Below are positions 53,638 through 63,020 of a stretch of DNA of 64,000 nt, one piece after another; positions within the stretch are counted from its first letter, which is position 1, and each line of letters starts with the position of its first letter. Position numbers and translations under genes: made by a program. The notes under the pieces were generated by a model. The model had not been told where the DNA came from. It worked only from the letters and a program-made list of their open reading frames with translations, and did no database searches. The DNA is from Agromyces humatus (GTDB lineage Bacteria > Actinomycetota > Actinomycetes > Actinomycetales > Microbacteriaceae): contig NZ_JAJQPD010000001.1 in NCBI RefSeq assembly GCF_021228295.1, positions 186,001 to 250,000 on the forward strand, in the 5' to 3' direction.

Positions 53638-54585
53638 TCAGGCGGGCTGCACCGTGGCGCCGAGGAAGTCGACCGCGAGCGGCAGCGCCTGCCACGCCGT
53701 GTCGGCGGCGGCCTCGGCGCGCGCGACCGCATCGGCGCGCTCGCTCGGGTCGCTCGCGAGCACGAGGATCGACGGGCCTGCGCCCGAGACGACGGCCGGA
53801 TGACCCGCCGAACGCAATTCGCGCAGGAGCCGGTCGGTCTCGGGCATGGCCCCGGCACGGTAGTGCTGGTGCAGTTTGTCTTCGGTGGCCTGGAAGAGCA
53901 GTTCGGGACTCTGGATGAGCGCCGCGATGAGCAACGCCGACCGCGAGACGTTGAACACGGCGTCTTCGTGCGGCACCGATTCGGGCTGCAGCGAGCGTGC
54001 GAGCGCGGTCGACATCTCGTGTTCGGGCACGAGCACGAGGGGCGAGACCCCACGGTGCACGATGAGCTTCTTGTGCCGCGGGCCGTCGGGCGTGACCCAC
54101 GCGATCGTGAGCCCGCCGAACAGCGCGGGCGCGACGTTGTCGGGGTGGCCCTCGAGCTCGGTGGCGAGCTCGAGCAGCTCGTCGGAGGTGAACTCCACGA
54201 TGCCGTCGAGTAGTCCCTTGGCCGCCACGACACCGGCGACGATCGCGGCACCCGACGAGCCGAGGCCGCGCCCGTGCGGGATCGTGTTGTGCGCGACGAG
54301 CGAGAGTCCCGGCAGCGGCACGCCGGCTCGCGCGAAGGCGTGGGCGATCGAGCGCACGACGAGATGCGATTCGTCGAGCGGCACCTCGCCAGCGCCGACG
54401 CCGTGCACCTCGACCTGCACGCCGGCAGTGTCGGCGACCGCCACGTCGAGTTCGTCGTACTGAGCGAGCGCGAGGCCGAGCGTGTCGAAGCCGGGGCCGA
54501 GGTTCGCGGAGGTCGCCGGGACCTTCACATGCACTCGGCGGCCGGCGAGCGACGACGACGGGTCGGCGACGAGGGTTCCGGTCAT
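53638..54585 (-). CDS. thrB: Homoserine kinase
   Basis: 315 residues from an ATG overlapping the thrC stop (ATGA). It phosphorylates homoserine in threonine synthesis. GHMP kinase motifs: VPATSANLGPGFDTLG near 22-37, NTIPHGRGLGSSGAAIVAG (ATP loop) near 101-119, and AVVSGAGPSILVLA. Last gene of lysA-hom-thrC-thrB. Confidence 0.95.
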   Translation of the reverse strand: MTGTLVADPSSSLAGRRVHVKVPATSANLGPGFDTLGLALAQYDELDVAVADTAGVQVEVHGVGAGEVPLDESHLVVRSIAHAFARAGVPLPGLSLVAHNTIPHGRGLGSSGAAIVAGVVAAKGLLDGIVEFTSDELLELATELEGHPDNVAPALFGGLTIAWVTPDGPRHKKLIVHRGVSPLVLVPEHEMSTALARSLQPESVPHEDAVFNVSRSALLIAALIQSPELLFQATEDKLHQHYRAGAMPETDRLLRELRSAGHPAVVSGAGPSILVLASDPSERADAVARAEAAADTAWQALPLAVDFLGATVQPA

Positions 54586-55682
54586 GAGGCGAGCCCGAGC
54601 ACCCCGGCGATCGCCGCGGCGTCGACCGGGACGATGGTGGGCTGCACGTCGGAGCCGTCGGCGGTGCGCAGCGCCCACTGCGGATCCTTCAGGCCGTGGC
54701 CGGTCACCGTGAGCACGACACGCGCGCCCGCGGGCACGGCGCCGGCTGCGGACCGCTCGAGCAGCCCGGCGACCGAGATCGCCGACGCGGGCTCGACGAA
54801 GATGCCGACCTCGGCCGAGAGGATGCGCTGCGCCTCGAGGATCTTGTCGTCGTCGATTGCGCCGAAGTAGCCGTCGGTCTCGTCGCGCGCCTGCAGGGCC
54901 AGATCCCACGACGCGGGGTTGCCGATGCGGATCGCGCTCGCGATGGTGTCGGGGTCTTTCACCGGCTCACCCCGCACGATGGGGGCGGATCCCGACGCCT
55001 GGAAGCCGAACATGCGCGGCATGCGGGTGGCGTTGCCCGCCGCGATGTCTTCACGGTAGCCGCGGGTGTACGCCGTGTAGTTGCCGGCGTTGCCGACCGG
55101 GATGAAGTGGAATTCGGGGGCGTCGCCGAGCACCTCGACGACCTCGAAGGCCGCCGTCTTCTGCCCCTCGATGCGGTCGTTGTTGACCGAGTTCACGAGG
55201 TGCACCGGGTAGTTCGCCGCGAGGTCGCGGGCGATGTCGAGGCAGTCGTCGAAGTTGCCCTGCACCTGCAGGAGCTCGGCGTTGTGGGCGATGGCCTGGG
55301 AGAGCTTGCCCATGGCGATCTTGCCCTCGGGCACGAGCACGGCGGCCTTGATGCCCGCATGCGTCGCGTAGGCGGCGGCCGAGGCGGACGTGTTGCCGGT
55401 CGACGCGCAGATGACGACCTTCGCGCCGCGCTCGACGGCCTTGGTGACGGCCATCGTCATGCCGCGGTCCTTGAACGACCCGGTGGGGTTCATGCCCTCG
55501 AACTTCACCCAGACGTCGGCTCCGGTGCGGGCCGAGAGCGCGGGAGCGGGAAGCAGGGGCGTGCCGCCCTCGCCGAGCGTGACGACGGGCGTGGCGTCGG
55601 TGACGTCGAGGCGGTCGGCGTACTCGCGGATGACCCCGCGCCACTGACGCGAGTTCGCCTTGGGGGTGATGGGGTTGTTCAC
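54582..55682 (-). CDS. thrC: Threonine synthase
   Basis: 366 residues from a GTG overlapping the hom stop (GTGA). It converts O-phosphohomoserine to threonine. The PLP Lys is Lys71 in NPTGSFKDRGMTMAV; ASTGNTSASAAAYA and GNAGNYTAYTRGY are cofactor contacts. This is the short class without the N-terminal extension, usual in Actinobacteria. Confidence 0.95.
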   Translation of the reverse strand: MNNPITPKANSRQWRGVIREYADRLDVTDATPVVTLGEGGTPLLPAPALSARTGADVWVKFEGMNPTGSFKDRGMTMAVTKAVERGAKVVICASTGNTSASAAAYATHAGIKAAVLVPEGKIAMGKLSQAIAHNAELLQVQGNFDDCLDIARDLAANYPVHLVNSVNNDRIEGQKTAAFEVVEVLGDAPEFHFIPVGNAGNYTAYTRGYREDIAAGNATRMPRMFGFQASGSAPIVRGEPVKDPDTIASAIRIGNPASWDLALQARDETDGYFGAIDDDKILEAQRILSAEVGIFVEPASAISVAGLLERSAAGAVPAGARVVLTVTGHGLKDPQWALRTADGSDVQPTIVPVDAAAIAGVLGLAS

Positions 55683-56989
55683 ACTGCTCCTTCAACTCGG
55701 AGGACGGACGCGACGGATGCGACGACAGGGCTCTGGCTGAGGGCGGCGACGGTCTCGGCGAGCGCGGACTCCTTCGCCTCGTGCGTCCCGATGACCAGCG
55801 TAGCCCGCTCGGACCCCTGGGCGACGGTCTGCGCCAGCTGCTCGACCGACACGCCGTGCTCGGCGAAGACGTGCGCGATCTGCTCGAGCACGCCCGGTTC
55901 GTCGGTGACCTCGAGCGTGATGGCGTAGCGGGTGGTGATGCGCCCGATGTCGAGCACGGGCAGCTCGGCGTGCGTGGATTCGGCGGTGCCGGGGCCGCCG
56001 ATGACGTGACGGCGGGCGATCGCGACGAGGTCGCCGAGCACCGCCGAGGCGGTCTGCACTCCCCCGGCGCCCGCGCCGTAGAACATGAGCGGCCCGGCGG
56101 CGGCGGCCTCGACGAAGACGGCGTTGTTGGCGCCGTGCACGGCGGCGAGCGGGTGCTCGCGAGGCACGAGTGCCGGGTAGACGCGGGCCGAGACGCCCTC
56201 GTCGCCGGTCTCGTCGTCGATGAGCCGCTCGCAGATCGCGAGCAGCTTGACGACGTACCCGGCACGCTTGGCCGACTCGACCTGCTCGGCCGAGACGCCC
56301 GTGATGCCCTCACGGTGCACGGCGTCGACCGGCACGCTCGTGTGGAAGGCGAGGCTTGCGAGGATGGCCGCCTTCTGCGCGGCGTCGTATCCTCCGATGT
56401 CGGCCGTGGGGTCGGCCTCGGCGTAGCCGAGCTCGGTCGCGGTGGCGAGCGCTGCCTCGAGGGACGCACCGGTCTGGTCCATGCGGTCGAGGATGAAGTT
56501 CGTGGTGCCGTTGACGATGCCGAGGATTCGGTCGATGCGGTCGCCCGCGAGGCTGTCGCGGAGGGGCCGGATGATGGGGATGGCCCCGCCGACGGCCGCC
56601 TCGTAGGAGAGCTGGGCCCCCACCTGCTGCGCCGCCGCGAACAGCTCGGGCCCGTGCGTGGCGAGCAGGGCCTTGTTGCCGGTGACGACGTCGGCGCCCG
56701 AGGCGATCGCCGCGAGCACGAGGGTGCGGGCGGGCTCGAGCCCGCCCATGAGCTCGATGACGATGTCGGAGCCGTGGATGAGCGACTCGACGTCGGTCGT
56801 GAGCAGCTCAGGCGGCAGGTCGGCGTCGCGCTTCGCGTTCGTGTCGCGCACCGCGATGCCCACGAGCTCGATGCGCGCGCCGACGCGCTGGGCGAGTTCG
56901 TCGCTGTGCTCGAGCAGCAGGCGGGCGACCTGCGAGCCGACGGAACCGGCGCCGAGGAGCCCGACTCGGATGGAGCGGTACTCGATCAT
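55679..56989 (-). CDS. hom: Homoserine dehydrogenase
   Basis: 436 residues. NAD(P) Rossmann motif VGLLGAGSVGSQVARLLL near 9-26, VVTGNKALLATHG, the substrate block SYEAAVGGAIPIIRPLRDSL and GGYDAAQKAAILASLAF. The C-terminal 85 residues are an ACT domain (YAITLEVTDEPGVLEQIAHV), which allows feedback inhibition by threonine. ATG overlaps the lysA stop (ATGA). Confidence 0.96.
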   Translation of the reverse strand: MIEYRSIRVGLLGAGSVGSQVARLLLEHSDELAQRVGARIELVGIAVRDTNAKRDADLPPELLTTDVESLIHGSDIVIELMGGLEPARTLVLAAIASGADVVTGNKALLATHGPELFAAAQQVGAQLSYEAAVGGAIPIIRPLRDSLAGDRIDRILGIVNGTTNFILDRMDQTGASLEAALATATELGYAEADPTADIGGYDAAQKAAILASLAFHTSVPVDAVHREGITGVSAEQVESAKRAGYVVKLLAICERLIDDETGDEGVSARVYPALVPREHPLAAVHGANNAVFVEAAAAGPLMFYGAGAGGVQTASAVLGDLVAIARRHVIGGPGTAESTHAELPVLDIGRITTRYAITLEVTDEPGVLEQIAHVFAEHGVSVEQLAQTVAQGSERATLVIGTHEAKESALAETVAALSQSPVVASVASVLRVEGAV

Positions 56990-58416
56990 GCAGGGATCCC
57001 TTCGGTGGATCGGTCATCGGGGTCGGGCTCGAGTCCGGCATCGCGGGCGAGCAGGTCGGCCTCGCTCTCGCCGCGCACGATCACCCGCGCCTCGCCGTCG
57101 CGCACCGCGACCACGGGCGGTCGCGGCACGTGGTTGTAGTTCGACGCGAGCGACCAGCAATAGGCGCCGGTGGCCGGCACGGCGAGCAGGTCTCCGGGGG
57201 CGATGTCGCCCGGGAGGTACTCGGCGTCGACGACGATGTCGCCCGATTCGCAGTGCTTGCCGGCGACGCGCACGAGCACGGGTGCCGCCGTCGAGACTCG
57301 CGAAGCGATGCGGGCACTGTAGTCGGCGCCGTAGAGGGCAGGACGTGCGTTGTCGCTCATGCCGCCGTCGACCGAGACGTAGTGGCGAATGCCGCCGTCG
57401 ATGGGCACGGGCTTGACCGTGCCGACGGTGTACAGCGTGACCCCGCCCGGCCCGATGATCGACCGTCCGGGTTCGAACGCGAGCTTCGGCACGGGAACGC
57501 CCCGCTCGCGGCATCCGTCGGCGACCGCGTCGACGATGCCCAGCGCGATCTCTTCGATCGGCGTGGGCTCGTCGGCCGACGTGTAGGCGATGCCGAAGCC
57601 GCCGCCGAGGTTCAGTTCGGGCAGGGGTGCGACGGCGGCGAGCTCGGCGTGGGCGGCGAGCAGGCGCGACGCCGATTCGGCGAAGCCCGCCGAATCGAAG
57701 ATCTGCGAGCCGATGTGGCAGTGCAGGCCGAGCAGGTCGAGGGAGGAGTGCGAGCGGATGCGCGTGCCGAGCTCGACGGCCCGCTCGAGCGAGACCCCGA
57801 ACTTCTGGTCTTCGTGCGCGGTCGCGAGGAACTCGTGCGTCGACGCGTGCACGCCGCTGTTCACGCGCAGCCGCACCCGCTGCACGCGGCCGGCGCGGGC
57901 CGCTGCGTCGGCGACGCGTTCGATCTCGATCTCGCTGTCGAGCACGATCGCGCCGACGCCGGCGGCGACCGCCCGCTCGATCTCGGCGACCGACTTGTTG
58001 TTGCCGTGGAAGCCGATGCGCGCCGGGTCGGCGCCGGCGGCGAGGGCGATGGCGAGCTCGCCGCCGGTGCACACGTCGACCGAGAGCCCCTCTTCGCCGA
58101 CCCAGCGCACGACGGCCCCCGAGAGGAACGCCTTGCCGGCGTAATAGATCGTCACATCGGTGCCGGCCGTCGACGCGGCGGCGTCGAACGCGGCACGGAT
58201 GCGCCGGGCACGTGCCCGCGCGTCGGCCTCGTCGACCACGTACAGCGGCGAGCCGAACCGCGCGACGAGCGTCGCCGCGTCGACGCCGCCGACGACCAGG
58301 CGTCCGTCGCGGTCGCGGTGCGACCGCTCGGGCCACACGAGCGGCGCGAGCGCGTTGGCGTCTTCGGGCACGCGGAGCCAGCCGGGCACGGGTGCGCTTG
58401 ATGCAACGGATGTCAC
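56986..58416 (-). CDS. lysA: Diaminopimelate decarboxylase
   Basis: 476 residues from GTG 58416, chosen for GAGG 6 nt upstream. Last step of lysine synthesis. The PLP Lys is near 95 in IYYAGKAFLSG; HGNNKS, LHCHIGSQI, LNLGGGFGIAY and EPGRSI are fold type III landmarks, and Cys in GKHCESGD completes the dimer active site. First gene of lysA-hom-thrC-thrB. Confidence 0.95.
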   Translation of the reverse strand: MTSVASSAPVPGWLRVPEDANALAPLVWPERSHRDRDGRLVVGGVDAATLVARFGSPLYVVDEADARARARRIRAAFDAAASTAGTDVTIYYAGKAFLSGAVVRWVGEEGLSVDVCTGGELAIALAAGADPARIGFHGNNKSVAEIERAVAAGVGAIVLDSEIEIERVADAAARAGRVQRVRLRVNSGVHASTHEFLATAHEDQKFGVSLERAVELGTRIRSHSSLDLLGLHCHIGSQIFDSAGFAESASRLLAAHAELAAVAPLPELNLGGGFGIAYTSADEPTPIEEIALGIVDAVADGCRERGVPVPKLAFEPGRSIIGPGGVTLYTVGTVKPVPIDGGIRHYVSVDGGMSDNARPALYGADYSARIASRVSTAAPVLVRVAGKHCESGDIVVDAEYLPGDIAPGDLLAVPATGAYCWSLASNYNHVPRPPVVAVRDGEARVIVRGESEADLLARDAGLEPDPDDRSTEGIPA

Positions 58417-58520
58417 GGGAAACCTCACGTGAGGGCGAATCGACGGATCGCTCGCGGCGAGCGAACCCGGATCGGTTCCTGAAGCCTGATGCGTGCCGGC
58501 CTTGTGGGTCGGCGTCACCG

Positions 58521-58526
58521 AGTCTA
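58521..58526 (-). promoter_or_regulatory. Putative -10 box of lysA-hom-thrCB (TAGACT)
   Basis: TAGACT on the minus strand (58526-58521) gives a leader of about 100 nt before lysA. The leader holds a small hairpin, TCGCTCG/CGAGCGA at 58448-58464. No lysine riboswitch pattern was recognised. The 145-bp gap to the DUF2993 gene holds nothing else. Confidence 0.4.
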
Positions 58527-58561
58527 TCGAGCCGACCCGACCCGCTCCGAATCGATGACGC

Positions 58562-59401
58562 TCAGGCGCAGGTGCCGGTGTCGGCGAGGCTCTCCTCGTC
58601 GAGGCGCAGGCCGGTCGCCTGAGCGTCGACGCGCACCGAGCCCTCGGTGACGTCGATGGCGGTCACCTCGACGCCCTCGGGCAGGCGCTCGGCCACGCAG
58701 ATCTCGATCGGGTCGTCGCCGATGATGCGTTCGGCGAGTCCCGAGAGGTCGACCGAGCCGCCCGCAGCCGAGACGTCGACGCCGATCGACTCGAGCACCA
58801 CGGTGTCGCCGGCCGCGACCGGCGTTGCGGTGACCTCGACGGTGATGGGGATCGGGATCGAAAGGACCTCGACCTCGATCGACCGCTCGTAGCCGACGGC
58901 GCCGTCGCCGAGCGTCAGCCCGCCCTCGATGCCCGCGACCTCGATCAGGCGGTTCACCGTGGCCTCGTCGGCGACGACCGTCGCGTCGGCCTGCGCGATG
59001 GGCGACGCGAAGTCGACCGGCACGCCCTGCAGCGTGACGTCGACGTCGAGCGGGGCGCCCTCGACGAGGAGTTCGGGCGCGCTCAGCTCGACGTGGTCGA
59101 TCGTTCCCGTGAGGTATTGCGCGAGCACCGAGAACCCGCCGATCGTGACATCGACCTCGCCCTCGACACCCGGGGGCAGCTCGGCCTCGATCTGCTCGGC
59201 CACGCGTTGCTCGGCGATGCCCCGGACGACGACGTCGGCGATCACGAGGAGCACCGCGACGCCGACGACGATCGACGCGACGATGATCCACGCGCGGGCT
59301 GCGCGACGTCGGCGCCGGGGTTCCGCCGTCGCCGGCATCGGTGCGAGCGCCTCGGTGGGATACACCTCGGTGGGGCGGTCATCGCGCGAGGAATCCGTCA
59401 T
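58562..59401 (-). CDS. DUF2993 (LmeA-like) phospholipid-binding domain protein
   Basis: 279 residues. A 35-residue hydrophilic, Arg-ending N-terminus is followed by one helix (AWIIVASIVVGVAVLLVIADVVV, about 37-59), then an all-beta periplasmic domain of about 210 residues (VDVTIGGFSVLAQYLTGTID, VDVTLQGVPVDF, GLTLGDGAVGYERS). This is the DUF2993 layout; LmeA of mycobacteria in this family binds phospholipid and affects lipomannan. A C-terminal Cys pair (EICVAE, TGTCA) may be bridged. It stands between argS and lysA. Function here unknown. Confidence 0.82.
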   Translation of the reverse strand: MTDSSRDDRPTEVYPTEALAPMPATAEPRRRRRAARAWIIVASIVVGVAVLLVIADVVVRGIAEQRVAEQIEAELPPGVEGEVDVTIGGFSVLAQYLTGTIDHVELSAPELLVEGAPLDVDVTLQGVPVDFASPIAQADATVVADEATVNRLIEVAGIEGGLTLGDGAVGYERSIEVEVLSIPIPITVEVTATPVAAGDTVVLESIGVDVSAAGGSVDLSGLAERIIGDDPIEICVAERLPEGVEVTAIDVTEGSVRVDAQATGLRLDEESLADTGTCA

Positions 59402-59422
59402 CGAAGCCCCTCCTTCGCATCG

Positions 59423-61096
59423 CTACATGCGCTCGGGCGCGGACACGCCGAGCAGGCCCAGCCCGTTGCGCAGCACCTGGCCCGTGGCGTCGTTCAGCCA
59501 CAGCCGCGTGCGGTGCAGGTCGCCGATCGGCTCATCGCCGAGCGGCAGCACACGGCAGTTGTCGTACCAGCGGTGGTAGAGGCCGGCGAGCTCCTCGATG
59601 TAGCGGGCCACGCGGTGCGGCTCGCGCAGATCGGCGGCCTGCGCCACGATCCGCGGGAACTCCTGCAGGGCACCGAGCAGCGCCGACTCGGTCTCGTGAT
59701 CAAGCAGCTCGGGCGCGAACGTCGAGCGATCGAGCCCGACGGATGCCGCGTTGCGGTCGACCGCCGACGTGCGCGCATGCGCGTACTGCACGTAGAACAC
59801 GGGATTGTCGTTCGTGCGGCGCTGCAGGATCTCGGGGTCGATCGTGAGCGGCGAGTCGGCCGGGTAGCGGCCGAGCGTGTAGCGCAGCGCGTCGGTGCCG
59901 AGCCAGGCCTGCAGGTCGTCGAGTTCGATGATGTTGCCCGCGCGCTTCGAGAGCTTCGCGCCGTTGATCGACACGAGCTGCCCGATCAGCACCTCGACGT
60001 CGCGCTCGGGGTCGTCACCGGCGGCACCGGCGAGCGCCTTGAGCCGGTGCACGTAGCCGTGGTGGTCGGCGCCGAGCAGGTAGATCTTATGCTTGAACCC
60101 GCGGTCGCCCTTGTCGAGGTACAGCGCCGCGTCGGCGGCGAAGTAGGTGTAGACCCCGTTCGCGCGGCGGATCACCCGGTCTTTGTCGTCGCCGAAGTCG
60201 GTCGTGCGCACCCAGACCGCATCGGCCTCGTCGAAGACGTGACCCTGTGCGCGCAGCCGCTCGACGGCGGTGTCGACGTCGGAGAGCCCGTCGTCGCCCT
60301 TCGAATGCATGCGGCGCTCGCTCGTCCAGACGTCGAAGTGCACGTTGAAGCGGTCGAGGGACTCGCGGATCTCGGCGAGCTGCAGCTCGTAGGCGATCTC
60401 TTTCGCGGTGTGCAGCGCGACGTCGTCGGCGAGCTCGAGCAGCTTGGGCTCGCGTTCGAGCACGCTCACGGCGAGGTCGGAGATGTAGCTGCCCGGGTAG
60501 CCGCCCTCGGGGGTCGGCTCGCCCTTCGCCGCGGCGAGCACCGACGCCCCGAATGCGTCCATCTGGCTGCCGGCATCGTTGATGTAGTACTCGTTCGCCA
60601 CATCGGCGCCCGCGGCACGCAGCACCCGGCCGATCGAGTCGCCGAGCGCAGCCCAGCGCGTGTGGCCGATGTGCAGGGGGCCCGTGGGGTTCGCCGAGAC
60701 GAATTCGAGGTTGATGACGCTGCCCGCGAGCGAGTCGCCGTGGCCGTACTGCAGGCCCGCGTCCACGATGTCCTTCGCGAGCGCGCCGGCGGCGGCGGCG
60801 TCGAGTCGGATGTTGATGAAGCCCGGCCCGGCGACCTCGGCGCTCGCGACGCCGTCGACCGCGGCGAGGCCCTCGGCGAGCTCGGTGGCGATGTCGCGCG
60901 GGCTCTGCCCGAGCGGCTTCGCGACACGCATCGCGATGTTCGATGCCCAGTCGCCGTGCTCGCGGTTCTTGGGGCGTTCGAGCGTGACATCGCCGACCGC
61001 GAGCCCGAGGTCGACCTCGGCGCCTGCCGCACGACGTCGCTCGACGAGGGCGAGCACGAGGTCGTACAGGGAGCGGGAGAGGTCGGCTGGAGTCAC
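59423..61096 (-). CDS. argS: Arginyl-tRNA synthetase
   Basis: 557 residues, class Ia. HIGH motif is NPTGPLHIGHTRWAALGDS; the KMSKS equivalent is AKLSKRAGN. The N-terminal Arg-specific domain has EHGDWASNIAMRVAK; the C-terminal DALR anticodon-binding domain ends with GLLGVSAPERM. The GTG at 61096 lies 6 nt after TAGGAT (61108-61103), so it looks leaderless. A tRNA-Arg(CCG) gene is 2 kb away. Confidence 0.96.
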   Translation of the reverse strand: MTPADLSRSLYDLVLALVERRRAAGAEVDLGLAVGDVTLERPKNREHGDWASNIAMRVAKPLGQSPRDIATELAEGLAAVDGVASAEVAGPGFINIRLDAAAAGALAKDIVDAGLQYGHGDSLAGSVINLEFVSANPTGPLHIGHTRWAALGDSIGRVLRAAGADVANEYYINDAGSQMDAFGASVLAAAKGEPTPEGGYPGSYISDLAVSVLEREPKLLELADDVALHTAKEIAYELQLAEIRESLDRFNVHFDVWTSERRMHSKGDDGLSDVDTAVERLRAQGHVFDEADAVWVRTTDFGDDKDRVIRRANGVYTYFAADAALYLDKGDRGFKHKIYLLGADHHGYVHRLKALAGAAGDDPERDVEVLIGQLVSINGAKLSKRAGNIIELDDLQAWLGTDALRYTLGRYPADSPLTIDPEILQRRTNDNPVFYVQYAHARTSAVDRNAASVGLDRSTFAPELLDHETESALLGALQEFPRIVAQAADLREPHRVARYIEELAGLYHRWYDNCRVLPLGDEPIGDLHRTRLWLNDATGQVLRNGLGLLGVSAPERM

Positions 61097-61102
61097 TCCG
61101 AA

Positions 61103-61128
61103 ATCCTACCGGGCGCGGTTGGTAAGGT
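61103..61128. promoter_or_regulatory. Back-to-back leaderless promoters for argS and the lipoprotein gene
   Basis: In the 39-bp gap, TAGGAT on the minus strand (61108-61103) lies 6 nt before the argS GTG and TAAGGT on the plus strand (61123-61128) lies 7 nt before the lipoprotein ATG. Each fits TAnnnT with leaderless spacing. Their -35 regions must overlap the opposite promoter. Confidence 0.5.
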
Positions 61129-61135
61129 TCGTCAC

Positions 61136-61750
61136 ATGCCGCGCCCGCTCCACCTCGTCCGCACCCCTGCATTCGGCCCCGTGCTCGTCGCCGCGGCATC
61201 AGTCCTGCTGCTCGCCGGATGCTCCGGGGCCATGCCCGGGGCGACCGATCCCGCCGCTCCGCCGGCATCCGAGCCGCCTGCGGCCACGGCGACCGCCCCG
61301 GCCGAACCCGCCGAGGAGCCGGTCCCGTTCGAGGTCGCGTGCGATGCGCTGCTGAGCGCCGACGACGTCTACGCCTTCAACCCGAACTACGGCGCCGATC
61401 CCGGCTTCGAGCCGAGCGCCGACGGCATCGTGGGCATCGTCGACGAGGGCGGAACCGCGTGCGGCCTGCTCAACCAGACGAACGGTGCCGTCATCGAGTT
61501 CGGGGCGGCCACTCCCCCGCCGGGCGCCCTCGAGACGCGCCGGGGCGATGCGGCGCTGAGCAGCCATGTCGTGCCCACCTACGGCACCCCGCCCGACCTC
61601 GAGGGCTACTTCAGCCGCGCGGGCGACGTCGGCGAAGCACAGGTGTTCACCGGACCGTACTGGGTGGTCATCGACTCCACCGAGCTCATCGAGCCCGGCG
61701 ACGCGCAGGCGCTCGTCGCGGCGCTCGTCGCGAACCTGCCCGCGGGATGA
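61136..61750 (+). CDS. Secreted lipoprotein of unknown function
   Basis: 204 residues from ATG 61136; a longer frame upstream is antisense to argS. Signal peptide with VLVAAASVLLLAGC, Cys near 29 being the lipid site. An Ala/Pro/Thr-rich spacer follows, then a 130-residue domain (FEVACDALLSADDVYAFNPN ... TACGLLNQTNGAVIEFG) with one Cys pair. The domain resembles small DUF3558-like envelope lipoproteins, but I do not assign it. The stop overlaps the ROK gene start (ATGA), so the two are co-translated. Confidence 0.75.
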   Translation: MPRPLHLVRTPAFGPVLVAAASVLLLAGCSGAMPGATDPAAPPASEPPAATATAPAEPAEEPVPFEVACDALLSADDVYAFNPNYGADPGFEPSADGIVGIVDEGGTACGLLNQTNGAVIEFGAATPPPGALETRRGDAALSSHVVPTYGTPPDLEGYFSRAGDVGEAQVFTGPYWVVIDSTELIEPGDAQALVAALVANLPAG

Positions 61751-62943
61751 GGACGCCGACGACCGTGCGGAGCGCACACGGCACACCCTCGTGGCTCGGC
61801 GCGGTCAACGACCGCGTCGGCCTCTCGGCGCTGCTCGACCACGGCCCCCTCACGCGCAACCGCATCTGCGAGCTCGTCGGCGTCTCGAAACCGACCGCCT
61901 CGATGATGATGAACCGGCTCATCGCCGCCGGTGTCGTCGAGGAGCGCGGGCAGGTCAGCGGCGGCTCCGGTCGCAACGCCACGCTCTACGCCGCCCGCAC
62001 CGACCGGCCGCTCGGGGTGGCGATCGCCATCGACGCGTACGAGCTGCGCGCGAGCGTCGTCGACGCCGGCGGCGGCGAGCGTCCGGTCGTGCGCACCGCG
62101 CTGCCCGGCGACGCGGCGGCCCGCTCCGCCGTCGGCGAGGTCGCCGCGGCGATCCGCGATGCGAGCGCCGCCGCCGGCACCGACCCCGACCAGGTGCACA
62201 CGATCTGCATCGGCACCGCCGGCTACGTGGACCCGGGCGGCGAAGGCGCCCTGTTCAGCGAGACGCTGCCGGGCTGGCCCACCACGGGGCTGCGGGCAAC
62301 GCTCGAGGCCGAACTCGGCGTCGTCGCCTTCATCGAGAACGATGTGAACCTCGCCGCACTCGCCGAGCGCGAGACGGGGGCCGGCGTCGACCGCGACGTG
62401 TTCGCCCTGCTCTGGCTCGGCAACGGCGTCGGTGCGTCGTTCGACGTGGCCGGCGACCTGCACCGCGGCACGTTCGGCGGTGCCGGCGAGATCGGCTTCC
62501 TCCCGCTGTCGGCAGCGGCACGCACGCTCGATTCCGCCGCGCACACGAGCCAGGATCTCGTCGGCGCCGTCGCCGTCAAGCGGCTCGCGGCCGCGCGGGG
62601 CCTGCGCGCCGACGACTACCAGGGGGCGCTCGACGCGATCGACGCGAGCACCGATCGCGACCTGATCGTCGACGAGCTCGGCGAGCGCATCGCGCACATC
62701 AGCCTCGCGCTGCTCGCGACGCTCGACCCGGGCCTGCTCGTGCTCGCGGGGCCGACCGCGGCCGTCGGCGGCCCGCGTCTCGCCGAGGCCGTCGAGCGCG
62801 ACATCCGACGCCTGAGCCGCTGGTATCCCGATGTCGTCGCGACGCACGTCGAAGGCGACGCCGTGCTGGCGGGCGCCCGCGCGTTCCTGACGGCGAAGGT
62901 GCGCGACGAGCTGCTCGGCACCGTGGCGCAACTGACGATGTGA
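61747..62943 (+). CDS. ROK-family (NagC/XylR-type) transcriptional regulator
   Basis: 398 residues. The N-terminal winged helix is LLDHGPLTRNRICELVGVSK followed by PTASMMMNRLIAAGVVEERG (about 29-70). The ROK domain follows from about 90 (GVAIAIDAYELRASVVDAGG), with an ENDVNLAALAE block and GAGEIGFLPL. The usual Cys-rich ROK zinc motif (CxCGxxGC) after that block is missing: SAAARTLDSAAHTSQDL stands there instead, so sugar kinase activity is unlikely and effector binding may differ. It should control sugar-related genes; target unknown. Confidence 0.85.
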   Translation: MRTPTTVRSAHGTPSWLGAVNDRVGLSALLDHGPLTRNRICELVGVSKPTASMMMNRLIAAGVVEERGQVSGGSGRNATLYAARTDRPLGVAIAIDAYELRASVVDAGGGERPVVRTALPGDAAARSAVGEVAAAIRDASAAAGTDPDQVHTICIGTAGYVDPGGEGALFSETLPGWPTTGLRATLEAELGVVAFIENDVNLAALAERETGAGVDRDVFALLWLGNGVGASFDVAGDLHRGTFGGAGEIGFLPLSAAARTLDSAAHTSQDLVGAVAVKRLAAARGLRADDYQGALDAIDASTDRDLIVDELGERIAHISLALLATLDPGLLVLAGPTAAVGGPRLAEAVERDIRRLSRWYPDVVATHVEGDAVLAGARAFLTAKVRDELLGTVAQLTM

Positions 62944-62971
62944 GGGCCCGCGCGGCGCGATCGCCGGCCGG

Positions 62972-62996
62972 GCGCGCGGTCGGATCGACCGCGCGC
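62972..62996 (+). terminator. Hairpin after the ROK gene
   Basis: GCGCGCGGTCG (62972-62982) and CGACCGCGCGC (62986-62996) form a perfect 11-bp stem with a 3-nt loop, 28 nt past the ROK stop and 24 nt before the tRNA gene. There is no T run. Confidence 0.6.
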
Positions 62997-63020
62997 AGGT
63001 GGTAGTGTCTCTAGTCGTGC

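Noticed and set aside
58417-58561. Lysine riboswitch ahead of lysA
   Set aside because: The leader is only about 100 nt and shows one small hairpin; the multi-helix L-box pattern was not recognised.
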